NCBI RefSeq assembly: GCF_900626095.1
Contig: NZ_UYZZ01000010.1
Coordinates: forward strand, 27,003-91,002
Direction of reading: 5' to 3'
Source: Clostridium rectalis
Lineage (GTDB): Bacteria > Bacillota > Clostridia > Clostridiales > Clostridiaceae
Length of the DNA stretch: 64,000 bases
In this document: positions 44,776 through 53,005 of the stretch, one piece after another
How the letters are laid out: each line of letters opens with the position of its first letter
How positions within the stretch are numbered: the first letter of the stretch is position 1
Notes under the pieces: model-generated
Told to the model about the DNA's origin: nothing
Database searches by the model: none
Seen by the model: the letters and a program-made list of their open reading frames with translations, nothing else
Translations under genes and position numbers: made by a program

Positions 44776-45042
44776 TTGTTATATGCACTAATTCTTGCAG
44801 GTGGAAAAGGAACAAGGCTATACCCATTGTCTAGGGAAGATAATCCTAAACAGTTTTTAAGGTTAATAAATAATAAAAGTTTTTTAAGAAATACTGTAGA
44901 TAGGATAAAACCACTTGTGAGCAGGGAAAATATATATGTTGTTACTAATGAAATGTATTTAGATAAAATATACGGAGAGCTTCCAGAAATAAATAAAGAT
45001 AATATTTTTGTTGAGCCAGCTAATAAAGAGACCCCGTTATAG
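44776..45042 (+). CDS. manC: Mannose-1-phosphate guanylyltransferase, N-terminal part (interrupted)
   Basis: An 88-residue fragment with the pyrophosphorylase signature LILAGGKGTRLYPLSR and KQFLRL, ending in FVEPANKET. It then runs into three foreign codons and a TAG (45040-45042). The next expected residues, ATCIGLSAIKLL, are found in frame at 47847, so the gene is split by a 2813-bp insertion and not decayed. The enzyme makes GDP-mannose from GTP and mannose-1-phosphate for surface polysaccharide. TTG start with GGAGTG upstream; no clear promoter could be assigned. Confidence 0.9.
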   Translation: MLYALILAGGKGTRLYPLSREDNPKQFLRLINNKSFLRNTVDRIKPLVSRENIYVVTNEMYLDKIYGELPEINKDNIFVEPANKETPL

Positions 45043-45043
45043 A
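45025..45043 (+). other. attL junction of the manC element
   Basis: Left half AAAGAG comes from manC, then AC (45031-45032, the probable crossover dinucleotide), then CCCGTTATAGA from the element. Compared with attR the difference AAAGAG/AAAGGG is explained by half-site origin, not by mutation. Confidence 0.8.
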
Positions 45044-45264
45044 TGATATAGGTTAAATATAATTAATTTATTATGTATATAATAAACTTAAAATTTATGC
45101 TAGATAGTGGATTATGAACATGGTACAATATAATATATTTTCTAAATTTATATGAGGAGTATTACTTTCACAAGTGTGTATAATTTATATTTTATGAACA
45201 AACATTAATAAGTAAAAGGGTAATTGTTAAAAAAATAATATAAAACAAATGAGGAGGGTTTATT
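45044..45264 (+). other. Element left end, non-coding
   Basis: About 220 AT-rich bases between attL and the first element gene. No open frame with a ribosome site is seen, except the GAGGAGGG site of the next gene at its end. It probably carries that gene's promoter, not resolved. Confidence 0.4.
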
Positions 45265-45948
45265 TTGGAAAATAAAGTAAAGGATAAAAAATATATTCCT
45301 ATAATAGAGTCAAGACTTAGAAAAAGAATTGTACAGGTGCCAAAAGAAATATATGAGGCAAGTGGCATAAGTATTTTTGGGAAAAGAATAAAATCACTTA
45401 TTTTTTCAACAGATGTGGCTATAATTAAAAATTCTAATGCAGATGGTGTAATTGCAGTCTATCCATTTACTCCTCAACTTTCAATAACACACGCAATTAT
45501 AGAAGTATCTCCCAGTCCAGTTTTTGTTGGAGTTGGTGGAGGTATAACAACGGGACAAAGATCTTTAGATATTGCGTTGCATGCCGAATTACATGGAGCC
45601 TTTGGTGTGGTTTTAAATGCACCTACTCCAAATGATTTAATTACTGAAATGAAACAAAAAATTGATATTCCAATTGCAATTACAGTGGTATCAGAAAAAG
45701 AAAATATCGAAGAGCGAATAAAAGCTGGAGTTTCAATATTTAATGTTTCTGGTGGCGAAAAAACAGCTGAAATAGTTAGGAATATTAGATCAAGATTTCC
45801 TCAAGTACCTATAATTGCTACCGGCGGGCCTACTGTAGATAGTATTCGTGACACTATAAAGGCAGGGGCTAATGCTATTACATATACACCACCAAGCACA
45901 GGCGATTTATTTTCTGATATTATGGATAATTATAGAGAGACGTTATAG
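45265..45948 (+). CDS. TIM-barrel phosphate-binding protein of unknown role (element cargo)
   Basis: A 227-residue protein built of repeating beta-alpha units. DGVIAVYPFTPQLSITHAII, VFVGVGGGITTGQRS, AITVVSEKENIEERIKAGVSIFNVSGGEKT, VPIIATGGPTVDSIRDTIKAGANAITYTPPS. The Gly-rich loop ATGGPT and the late TYTPPS loop form a standard phosphate site as in HisA/NanE/ThiE barrels. It is often called 'hydrolase' without proof. TTG start after GAGGAGGG. It lies wholly inside the manC element, which is unusual cargo; whether it helps the element or the host is unknown. Confidence 0.7.
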   Translation: MENKVKDKKYIPIIESRLRKRIVQVPKEIYEASGISIFGKRIKSLIFSTDVAIIKNSNADGVIAVYPFTPQLSITHAIIEVSPSPVFVGVGGGITTGQRSLDIALHAELHGAFGVVLNAPTPNDLITEMKQKIDIPIAITVVSEKENIEERIKAGVSIFNVSGGEKTAEIVRNIRSRFPQVPIIATGGPTVDSIRDTIKAGANAITYTPPSTGDLFSDIMDNYRETL

Positions 45949-45996
45949 TTATGCAAATATAAATTAAATATTTTTATCAATATAAATTCACATTTT

Positions 45997-46052
45997 AAAA
46001 AAGCTTCTAGCATATGAATATTGTATATCAATATTTTTTGGAGGCTTTTTTT
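45997..46052 (+). promoter_or_regulatory. Hairpin that both ends the cargo gene and hides a ribosome site
   Basis: AAAAAAGCTTCT (45997-46008) can pair with GGAGGCTTTTTT (46040-46051), with a small AT hairpin (AATATTG/CAATATT) in the loop. The right arm plus T-run looks like a terminator, yet GGAGG at 46040-46044 is at correct distance from GTG 46053. Expression of the 54-residue ORF and recombinase may therefore be held down by this fold. Confidence 0.5.
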
Positions 46053-46217
46053 GTGTGTAAAAAAGATATTAAGGTGAGTTTTTATTATGGGGATGAGGAT
46101 TTTAAAAATATTATTGAAAAAATTATTTTTAAAAAAATTTCTATGTATTCTAGTGAAAATGTAGAGAAAATATATTTTGGAAAAAAGCAAGATGAAGGTA
46201 CCATTTGCCAAGGTTAA
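46053..46217 (+). CDS. 54-residue ORF before the recombinase; candidate directionality factor
   Basis: GTG start with GGAGG eight bases upstream. The product is small, charged and Lys/Ile/Tyr-rich (CKKDIKVSFYYGDEDFKNII), probably alpha-beta. Its TAA (46215-46217) lies 16 bases before the recombinase TTG start, so the two are likely co-translated. No family recognised. Small proteins next to serine integrases often are excision (directionality) factors, such as SprB of SP-beta; that role here is inference only. Confidence 0.6.
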   Translation: MCKKDIKVSFYYGDEDFKNIIEKIIFKKISMYSSENVEKIYFGKKQDEGTICQG

Positions 46218-46233
46218 AGGGGAGGTGAATGGT

Positions 46234-47790
46234 TTGGGAAAAGTTTGGAATGTAGCTATATATGCCAGGGTTTCTACTGATAAAAAAGAGCAACAGGAGT
46301 CAATACCAGTTCAAGTTGAAGGTCTAGAAAGCTGGTTATTAAAGAAGAGTAGAGAAGATACTAAGGCAACATATAATCTTATACAAGTATATAAAGATGA
46401 AGGGTTTTCAGGTTCAAATTTTAAAAGAGATAGTTTTTTAAAAATGAAACATGATATTGACAATGGAAAAATTAATATGGTATTAACCCGGGATCTTTCA
46501 AGGTTTGGAAGAAACTATATAATTTCTGGTTATTATATAGAAGATTATTTTAAGGCTAAAAATATTAGGTTTATATCTGTTTTAGATAATGTTGACACTT
46601 TATACGATACAGATGATATTATACCTTTTAAAAACATCTTAAATGAAATGTATATTAAAGATTGTTCAAAAAGGACTAGAGATGCACTAAAGCAAAGGAT
46701 GATAAGGGGATCTAGTATTGCAAGTAAACCTCCTTATGGATATAAAACAACAGAGTCGTATGAAGGACAAAGTAAAATAAAAAAATTAGTTTTAGCAAAT
46801 GATGAAACTACTGAGGTTGTAAAAAAAATATATGATTTGTATTTACAGGGATGGGGATTTGGTAAAATTGCTACTTATCTTAATAAAAAAGGGATGCTAC
46901 CACCTTCGGCTAGGTTAAATAATTTTTCTAAGCGAAAGAAAGGCACATGGACTAATAACACTATAAAGTCTATACTTACGAACCCTAAATATGCTGGATT
47001 AATGGTTCAAGGTCAATATAAAAGGGTAAGCTATAAGGTGAAAAAGGTTATTAAGGTTAATAAAGAAGAGTGGATATATGGAGGAGATTTTAAAGGGATT
47101 ATAGATAGAAATACTTTTAAAAAAGTGCAAGATGAGATAAAAAGGCGATCAAAAGGGTATAGATATAAAGGGGGTAAAGACCATATATTTTCTACAGTTT
47201 TAAAGTGTAACGAATGTTCTGGTTCTATGTGTTATAAGAAACAGTATAATGGATATAAATGCACTAAAAGCCAAACTGGGGGAGGAAAATGCACTTCTCA
47301 TTCAGTAAAGGAGGAATATCTTAAAGAAATCATAATTAATAATTTAGAAAAAGTTATAATAAAAAATGAAATAGATACAGATAAAATTTATATGAAGATA
47401 AAAAATGTGTTATCTAAAGATTATGAGTATATGGGTGAAATATATAAGATTGATAGAGAAATGAATATACTAAATAGACAGTATGAAAAGATGTATATAG
47501 ATAAACTTAAGGAAGTTATTAGTGATAGTAATTTTTACAATATAAGTATTTGTATGAAAAAGAAAAAGGAAGCCCTTTTAAAACGTAAAGAACAATTAAT
47601 AAGATTAAATAACTTGTATTCTAACCATGATAATTTGCATAAGGTATATTGTAGCAAAATAGATAATTTATTAAGTTTTAAAGAATTTGATAAAATTATT
47701 GTTGAGGCTTTAATTGATAAGATAGTGGTTTCTGAAAATAAATATACTAAAGATAAAAATATAGATATATATTATAAATTTCATATATAA
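46234..47790 (+). CDS. Large serine recombinase of the manC element
   Basis: A 518-residue site-specific integrase/excisionase. The resolvase domain has catalytic Ser14 in IYARVSTDKKEQQESIP and the RDLSRFGRNYIISGYYIEDYF helix. A Recombinase domain follows (PPYGYKT, then GWGFGKIATYLNKKG, LTNPKYAGLMVQGQ). The zinc ribbon is CNECSG with later CTK and CTSH. A coiled-coil region lies near residues 390-475 (KIDREMNILNRQYEKMY). The start is TTG 46234, preceded by AGGGGAGGTGA; the frame is open to 46177 but the extra 19 residues overlap the small ORF. It is expected to act on the attL/attR sites flanking the element. Confidence 0.92.
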   Translation: MGKVWNVAIYARVSTDKKEQQESIPVQVEGLESWLLKKSREDTKATYNLIQVYKDEGFSGSNFKRDSFLKMKHDIDNGKINMVLTRDLSRFGRNYIISGYYIEDYFKAKNIRFISVLDNVDTLYDTDDIIPFKNILNEMYIKDCSKRTRDALKQRMIRGSSIASKPPYGYKTTESYEGQSKIKKLVLANDETTEVVKKIYDLYLQGWGFGKIATYLNKKGMLPPSARLNNFSKRKKGTWTNNTIKSILTNPKYAGLMVQGQYKRVSYKVKKVIKVNKEEWIYGGDFKGIIDRNTFKKVQDEIKRRSKGYRYKGGKDHIFSTVLKCNECSGSMCYKKQYNGYKCTKSQTGGGKCTSHSVKEEYLKEIIINNLEKVIIKNEIDTDKIYMKIKNVLSKDYEYMGEIYKIDREMNILNRQYEKMYIDKLKEVISDSNFYNISICMKKKKEALLKRKEQLIRLNNLYSNHDNLHKVYCSKIDNLLSFKEFDKIIVEALIDKIVVSENKYTKDKNIDIYYKFHI

Positions 47791-47832
47791 TTTTCACTAG
47801 ACATGTATAAAGAATTTAGATAGCCAATAACG

Positions 47833-47849
47833 TCTATAAAGGGACCGCT
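47833..47849 (+). other. attR junction of the manC element
   Basis: TCTATAAAGGG (47833-47843) from the element, AC (47844-47845), then CGCT from manC. TCTATAAAGGG is the inverted partner of CCCGTTATAGA at attL (10 of 11 positions). Confidence 0.8.
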
Positions 47850-48656
47850 ACATGTATAGGGTTATCTGCTATTAAGCTTTTAAAAAAGGATAAGGATGCA
47901 GTAATGATAGTATTACCTTCTGATCATTATATTGAAAATGATAAGGTGTTTATAGATACCATAAATCAGGCAGTTGAAACCGTTGAGAGGAAAAGAGGAT
48001 TAGTCACTATTGGGGTTCCTCCCACAAGGCCAGAAACAGGGTACGGATATATAGAAACAGGGGAAAGAACTATAGGAGAAATAGCATCATTTAAAGTGGA
48101 AAGATTTTTAGAAAAGCCTAATACTGAAGTAGCTAAAGACTTGATAATAAAAGGCACTTATCTTTGGAATAGTGGTATGTTTGTATGGAGAGCGGATGTA
48201 TTTTTAAGAGAGATGGAGAAATATCTTCCTAAGATGTATAAAAGTATGATGAATATATATTCTCATATAGAAACAGAAGATGAGGAAAAAGTAATAAGAG
48301 AGGAATATGAATTAATTGATGGTATATCTGTAGATTTTGGAATAATGCAAAAGACAAGGAAAGCCTATGTTATAAAATGTGAATTTATATGGGATGATAT
48401 AGGGAATTTTTTGTCTTTGTCTAGATTCTTAAAAAATTTCCGAGGTAATAATGTAATAGGGAATACTTTTTTGGAAGAAAGTGACGATTGCACTGTTTTT
48501 GGAGGAGATAAACTCATTATTGGATTTGGTGTAAAAGATTTGATAATAGTAGATGCAGGAGATGTAATGTTAGTAATGGATAAAAATAAGGATCAGGAAA
48601 TAAAGCACCTTGTAAATAAGTTAAGAAAAAAGGATGATTTAGGTAAATATATATAA
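47847..48656 (+). CDS. manC: Mannose-1-phosphate guanylyltransferase, C-terminal part (interrupted)
   Basis: From GCT 47847 the frame reads ATCIGLSAIKLLKKDKDAV and continues through MIVLPSDHYIEN, RFLEKPN, YLWNSGMFVWRAD and FIWDDIGNFLSLSRFL to the stop. These are the product-binding and sugar-binding motifs of ManC. There are no lesions within it. An ATG at 47904 could in principle start a 250-residue protein, but no ribosome site is seen and it would lack the nucleotide loop, so it should be inactive unless excision joins it to the N-terminal part. A terminator follows. Confidence 0.88.
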   Translation, partial: ATCIGLSAIKLLKKDKDAVMIVLPSDHYIENDKVFIDTINQAVETVERKRGLVTIGVPPTRPETGYGYIETGERTIGEIASFKVERFLEKPNTEVAKDLIIKGTYLWNSGMFVWRADVFLREMEKYLPKMYKSMMNIYSHIETEDEEKVIREEYELIDGISVDFGIMQKTRKAYVIKCEFIWDDIGNFLSLSRFLKNFRGNNVIGNTFLEESDDCTVFGGDKLIIGFGVKDLIIVDAGDVMLVMDKNKDQEIKHLVNKLRKKDDLGKYI

Positions 48657-48664
48657 GTTTATAA

Positions 48665-48706
48665 AGTTGATATTTGCAAATAATAATTGTAAATATCAAC
48701 TTTTGT
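48665..48706 (+). terminator. Terminator of manC
   Basis: AAGTTGATATTTGCAA pairs with TTGTAAATATCAACTT, then TTG/TTTT-rich tail. Confidence 0.75.
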
Positions 48707-49102
48707 ACTTATTTTAAATTTTAAAATAATAAGTTTATATTTTAATAAGATTATGTGCTTTTTATGTAATAAAATTTTTTAAAATATGTGTGATTACATT
48801 ATAGGGATCAGAGTTTATTATAGGGTCATTATTAGTCCCTACCATTATAATATTATTCGTATGTTAGAATGGAATATATATGATAAATTTTAATAATTTA
48901 ATAAACTTTATATAAGCATATAGGATAATTATATATTATATATTATAGTATATTAAAAAATAATATATCTTTTTTATTCGTAATAAAATAGAATAAATTT
49001 AATATATATCAAGTAATTGAATATATTTCTTGCAAAATTATGTCTAAAATAGTCGAATGAAGATAAAAAATAGATTATACTTATAAATTTCGTAAAAAAC
49101 TA
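48707..49102. other. Long AT-rich intergenic region
   Basis: About 400 bases without a credible gene. ATTATAGGG(A)TCA occurs twice (48798 and 48817, 19 bases apart), the second followed by an imperfect AGTCCCTA partner. The rest is A/T tracts. A TATAAT at 48845-48850 might belong to a small unknown transcript; I saw no ribosome site. Confidence 0.4.
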
Positions 49103-49172
49103 TTGAAATATGTTCTAAAAATAAGTATAATGTGGTTAAAAATTAAGGGAATGCTTTAGTAAAACGTTTAAC
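49103..49172 (+). promoter_or_regulatory. Promoter and LacI-type operator of the nucleoside operon
   Basis: TTGAAA (49103-49108), 17 bases, TATAAT (49126-49131). About 20 bases past the start point lies GTAAAACGTTTAAC (49159-49172), a quasi-palindrome centred on CG like LacI-family operators or cre. The LacI gene that closes the operon, or CcpA, could bind here and block elongation. Confidence 0.6.
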
Positions 49173-49187
49173 AATGGGGGGAGAAAA

Positions 49188-50300
49188 ATGAAAAAGTTTT
49201 TAACTTTAGTATTATCCTGCGTAATGTTGCTTTCATTAACGTTAACAGGTTGTGGAAGTAAGGAATCTGCAGAAGGTAATGCATCAGACAAGGAATTAAA
49301 GGTTGTGCTTGTACTTAATGGTAACCTAGGAGACAAGTCTTTCTTCGATTCGTCAAGTGAAGGGATGAAGCTTATCGAAAAGGAGTTAGGAGCAAAAACA
49401 AAGGTTATAGAATTAGGATATGATGATACAAAATGGGAACCAGCTTTAGCCGATGTATCAGAAGAGGATTGGGACATAATAGTTTGTGGTACTTGGCAGA
49501 TGAAAGAGCCTCTAGAAAAAGTAGCAGCTCAGCATAAGGATAAAAAGTATATATTCTTTGATTCATCAGTTGACTATGATAAGGGCGATTTCAGTAATGT
49601 TTACTCAATACTTTATAAACAAAATGAAGGATCATTTTTAGCAGGAGCGTTAGCAGCTAAGATAACCAGTTCAAACCTACCTTTAGCAAATAAAGAAAAG
49701 GTTATAGGTTTCGTTGGTGGAGCAGAAAACCAAGTTGTAAATGATTTCTTAGTAGGGTATATAAATGGAGCTAAATATGTTGATCCGGAAATTAAAGTTG
49801 CAACTTCATATATAGGAGACTTTAAAAATAGCGCTAAGGGAAAAGAATTAGCATTAGCTCAATATAATCAAAAGGCAGATGTAATATTCCCTGTTGCTTC
49901 ACAAGCTGGACTTGGAGCATTAGATGCTGCTAAGATTCAAAATAAATATGCCATTGGTGTTGATTCAGATCAGGCTATGTTATTTAAATCATCAGATTCA
50001 GCTAAAGCACAGTTAATAGCTACTTCAGTTCTAAAAAGAGTAGATAACTCACTTGTTAGAGCTATAAAGCTTGAAAAAGAAGGTGCTTTAAAGTGGGGAA
50101 AGGCTGAAGAGTTAGGAATAAAAGAAGAAGCTATTGGTATAGCGGAAAACGAATATTATGAAAAACTTATTCCAGAGGATATGAAAAAAGTAATCAAAGA
50201 TCTTTCCAAAAAGATTGTAAGTGGTGAAATAAAGGTAGATTCAGCTTTTGGAATGGAGACAAGTAAATTAAGTCAGTTAAGAAACTCAGTAAAACCTTAA
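49188..50300 (+). CDS. BMP-family nucleoside-binding lipoprotein
   Basis: A 370-residue extracellular substrate-binding lipoprotein. Signal peptide MKKFLTLVLSCVMLLSLTL ends at lipobox TGC (Cys22). The mature part shows the BMP/PnrA fold: GDKSFFDSSSEGMKL, YIFFDSSVDYD, GSFLAGALAAKI, GFVGG. The family binds purine nucleosides (Treponema PnrA, Bacillus NupN). Gene order with ATPase and two permeases supports nucleoside import. Start ATG after GGGGGGAG. Confidence 0.92.
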   Translation: MKKFLTLVLSCVMLLSLTLTGCGSKESAEGNASDKELKVVLVLNGNLGDKSFFDSSSEGMKLIEKELGAKTKVIELGYDDTKWEPALADVSEEDWDIIVCGTWQMKEPLEKVAAQHKDKKYIFFDSSVDYDKGDFSNVYSILYKQNEGSFLAGALAAKITSSNLPLANKEKVIGFVGGAENQVVNDFLVGYINGAKYVDPEIKVATSYIGDFKNSAKGKELALAQYNQKADVIFPVASQAGLGALDAAKIQNKYAIGVDSDQAMLFKSSDSAKAQLIATSVLKRVDNSLVRAIKLEKEGALKWGKAEELGIKEEAIGIAENEYYEKLIPEDMKKVIKDLSKKIVSGEIKVDSAFGMETSKLSQLRNSVKP

Positions 50301-50314
50301 CAGAGATACAATAG

Positions 50315-50344
50315 TATATGCACTGGAATTTTCCAGTGCATATA
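50315..50344 (+). terminator. Hairpin between binding protein and ATPase genes
   Basis: TATATGCACTGGAA / TTCCAGTGCATATA around TT, with only a weak T-tail. It probably lets part of the transcripts through, leaving more binding protein than transporter. Confidence 0.6.
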
Positions 50345-50381
50345 ATTTCGTTAAGTATTTTTAGAAATAGAGGTGAGAAAC

Positions 50382-51935
50382 GTGGAACAAGAAATTTTAA
50401 AAATGGATAATATAACAAAAGTATATCCTAATGGTATGGTAGCTAATAAAAACGTAAATTTCTCTATAAAAAATGGAGAAATTCATGCTCTTATGGGTGA
50501 GAATGGAGCAGGGAAAAGTACACTTATGAAAGTCCTTTTTGGACTTGAAACACCAGAAGAAGGGGAAATTTATCTAAAAGGTGAAAAAGTAAAAATTGAT
50601 TCACCTACAACTGCTATAAAATATGGAATAGGAATGGTTCATCAACATTTTATGCTAGTACCATCTCTTACTGTAGCAGAAAATATGGTTCTTGGAATAG
50701 AACCAAGAAAAAAGGGATTTATAGATTTTGAAAAAGCTATAAGTATTACAGAAGAAATATCTAAAAAATATAATTTAATAGTAGATCCTAAGGCTAAGGT
50801 AGCTGATTTACCAGTGGGAATAAAGCAAAAGGTTGAAATATTAAAAGCCTTACTTAGAGGGGCTAAGATATTGATTTTAGATGAACCTACAGCAGTATTA
50901 ACTCCTCAAGAGACTAAGGAGCTGTTTATTCAACTTAATACCCTTAAAGAAAATGGGCATACTATAATTTTTATATCTCATAAATTAAAAGAAATTAAAG
51001 AAATTTGTGACAGAATAACTATTATGCGAAGTGGAAGAAGTGTTGGTGTACATAATGTTAAAGATGTATCTGAGGAAGATATATCTAAACTTATGGTAGG
51101 ACGTGATGTTATTTTAAAAATAGAAAAAGAAAAAAGCGTTCCTAAAGAAGCATCATTAAAAGTTAAAAATTTAAATTACCTAGATGAAACAGGAAAACAA
51201 GTATTAAAAGATATAAACTTCAACGTAAGAAAGGGAGAAATACTTGGCATAGCTGGAGTTGAAGGTAATGGACAAAGAGAACTAATAGAGATTATAACAG
51301 GTCTTAAAAATTATAATAATGGTGAAATATATATAGAAAATACAGATATAAAAAATCTAAGCATTAAACAAATAAGACAATTGGGAACATCTCATATTTC
51401 AGAGGATAGAATGATATATGGTGCAGCAGGGGATGCTAGCATAAAGGATAATATGATTTCAGATAGATTTGATAGTAAAAGTTTAAATAATAAAGGGCTA
51501 CTTAACATGGGAAAAATTCATAGTATGGTTAACTCCCTTGTAAAAGATTTTAAAGTAAAGTGTGATGATTCAAGTGATCCTGTAAAGATGCTTTCAGGTG
51601 GTAATATACAAAAGGTGGTTGTAGCTAGGGAATTTTCATCAGAACCTAAATTTTTAATAGCTAATCAACCTACAAGAGGTATAGATGTAGGTGCTATAGA
51701 GTTTATACATAAAAAAATAGTTGAACTTAGAGATAATAAAACGGCGGTACTTTTAGTATCTGCAGATCTAAATGAAGTAATGGAACTTAGTGATAGTTTA
51801 ATGGTAATGTATGGTGGAGAAATTGTAGCCTATTTTGAAGATAGTTCAAAAGTTACAGAAGAAGAATTAGGTACTTATATGTTAGGTATAAAGAAACAAT
51901 CTCCTGAAGAGATAAGGAGGGCTATAAATGAGTAG
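50382..51935 (+). CDS. Nucleoside ABC transporter ATPase (tandem, NupO-like)
   Basis: A 517-residue protein with two ABC domains. The first has Walker A GENGAGKST near residue 36 and Walker B ILILDEP. The second has the altered loop GVEGNGQREL and signature LSGGNIQK, as in RbsA- and NupO-type ATPases where only one site is fully competent. GTG 50382 is chosen because GAGGTGAG lies just upstream and includes the alternative GTG 50373. Its stop overlaps the next start by 8 bases. Confidence 0.93.
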   Translation: MEQEILKMDNITKVYPNGMVANKNVNFSIKNGEIHALMGENGAGKSTLMKVLFGLETPEEGEIYLKGEKVKIDSPTTAIKYGIGMVHQHFMLVPSLTVAENMVLGIEPRKKGFIDFEKAISITEEISKKYNLIVDPKAKVADLPVGIKQKVEILKALLRGAKILILDEPTAVLTPQETKELFIQLNTLKENGHTIIFISHKLKEIKEICDRITIMRSGRSVGVHNVKDVSEEDISKLMVGRDVILKIEKEKSVPKEASLKVKNLNYLDETGKQVLKDINFNVRKGEILGIAGVEGNGQRELIEIITGLKNYNNGEIYIENTDIKNLSIKQIRQLGTSHISEDRMIYGAAGDASIKDNMISDRFDSKSLNNKGLLNMGKIHSMVNSLVKDFKVKCDDSSDPVKMLSGGNIQKVVVAREFSSEPKFLIANQPTRGIDVGAIEFIHKKIVELRDNKTAVLLVSADLNEVMELSDSLMVMYGGEIVAYFEDSSKVTEEELGTYMLGIKKQSPEEIRRAINE

Positions 51936-53004
51936 TAAAAAGATAGAAACGCAGTTTGAGGTTGTAAGAACATTTATCGCAATATTATTAGCAATATCTT
52001 TAGCATTATTACTTATATTAGGAATAAGTAAACAACCATTAGATGCATTAGTAAAACTTTTAACAGGGCCTTTAACATCTGCTAGACGTTTTGGTAATGT
52101 GATTGAAATGGCAATTCCATTTATATTTACAGGATTATCAGTTTGTGTAATGTTTGAAGCAAAACAGTTTAATATGATATCTGAAGGAGCTTTTTTTATA
52201 GGAGGAGTAGCTGCTTCATATTGTGCAATAAAATTTATTTTACCTATTGGACTTCATCCAATCGTAGCTATATTATTTGGAGGAATAATAGGTGGTATAG
52301 CAGGATTTATACCTGGTATTTTAAAAATAAAGTGGAAAGCTAATGAACTTGTTTCCTCTTTAATGTTAAACTATGTATTTTTATATTTAGGATTATACAT
52401 TATTAATTATATTTTAAGGGATCCAAAGGCTGGAATGACAGCTTCCTTTATGCTTAATAAGTCCTCAACTCTTCCTAAAATAATTCCAGGAACAAGGATA
52501 CATTTAGGCTTAGTTATTGCAATAATTTTTATAGTACTTACTTATTTATTTATGTATAGATCTAAATGGGGATATGCATTAAGAATGACAGGATTAAATG
52601 AAAATTTTGCTAGATATTCAGGTATAAATACTAATAGAGTCATTATATATTCACAGGTTATAGGAGGGTTACTTGCTGGTATCGGTGGTGCTACAGAGAT
52701 ACTGGGTATGTATCAAAGATTTCAATGGCAGGCATTACCTGGATACGGTTTCGATGGTATTATTATTGCTATTTTATCAAGAAACAATCCTATTTTAGTA
52801 CCTATATCTGCTATATTTTTAGCTTATTTAAGAGTTGGAGCAGATATAATGGCTAGAATGACGGATGTACCAAGTGAAGTTATATCTATAATACAGGCTA
52901 TTATGATTATGTTAATTGCGGCCAATAGATTTATGGCAAAATGGAAACATAAAAAAGTTGTTAAACATTCACAGGAAAAATTATTAGCCAAGGAGGAAAA
53001 GTAG
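51928..53004 (+). CDS. Nucleoside ABC transporter permease 1 (NupP-like)
   Basis: A 358-residue BPD_transp_2 permease with about 10 hydrophobic segments. Family marks are EAKQFNMISEGAFFIGG, ELVSSLMLNYVFLYLG and GYGFDGIIIAILSRNNP. It pairs with the second permease to form the channel. Translationally coupled to the ATPase (overlapping start, AAGGAGGG upstream). Confidence 0.93.
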   Translation: MSSKKIETQFEVVRTFIAILLAISLALLLILGISKQPLDALVKLLTGPLTSARRFGNVIEMAIPFIFTGLSVCVMFEAKQFNMISEGAFFIGGVAASYCAIKFILPIGLHPIVAILFGGIIGGIAGFIPGILKIKWKANELVSSLMLNYVFLYLGLYIINYILRDPKAGMTASFMLNKSSTLPKIIPGTRIHLGLVIAIIFIVLTYLFMYRSKWGYALRMTGLNENFARYSGINTNRVIIYSQVIGGLLAGIGGATEILGMYQRFQWQALPGYGFDGIIIAILSRNNPILVPISAIFLAYLRVGADIMARMTDVPSEVISIIQAIMIMLIAANRFMAKWKHKKVVKHSQEKLLAKEEK

Positions 53005-53005
53005 T

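Larger units (their letters stand above)
45033..47845 (+). mobile_element. 2813-bp serine-recombinase element inserted in manC
   Basis: The element is bounded by attL and attR around a common AC. It carries a TIM-barrel protein gene, a 54-residue ORF and a large serine recombinase, all on the same strand as manC. Joining 45032 to 47846 restores AAA GAG ACC GCT, which reads K-E-T-A as in intact relatives, and yields a continuous frame of 355 codons plus stop. Precise, in-frame excision is thus possible. The deduced attP is a near-perfect palindrome, typical for serine integrases. No structural, replication or conjugation genes are present. Confidence 0.85.

Noticed and set aside
44776..45042. 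manC as an ordinary decaying pseudogene
   Set aside because: Both parts are free of stops and frameshifts and rejoin in frame exactly at the recombinase junctions, which favours a reversible interruption.
46177..46233. ATG 46177 as the recombinase start
   Set aside because: It lacks a ribosome site and overlaps the small ORF; AGGGGAGGTGA before TTG 46234 is far better and places Ser14 at the usual distance.
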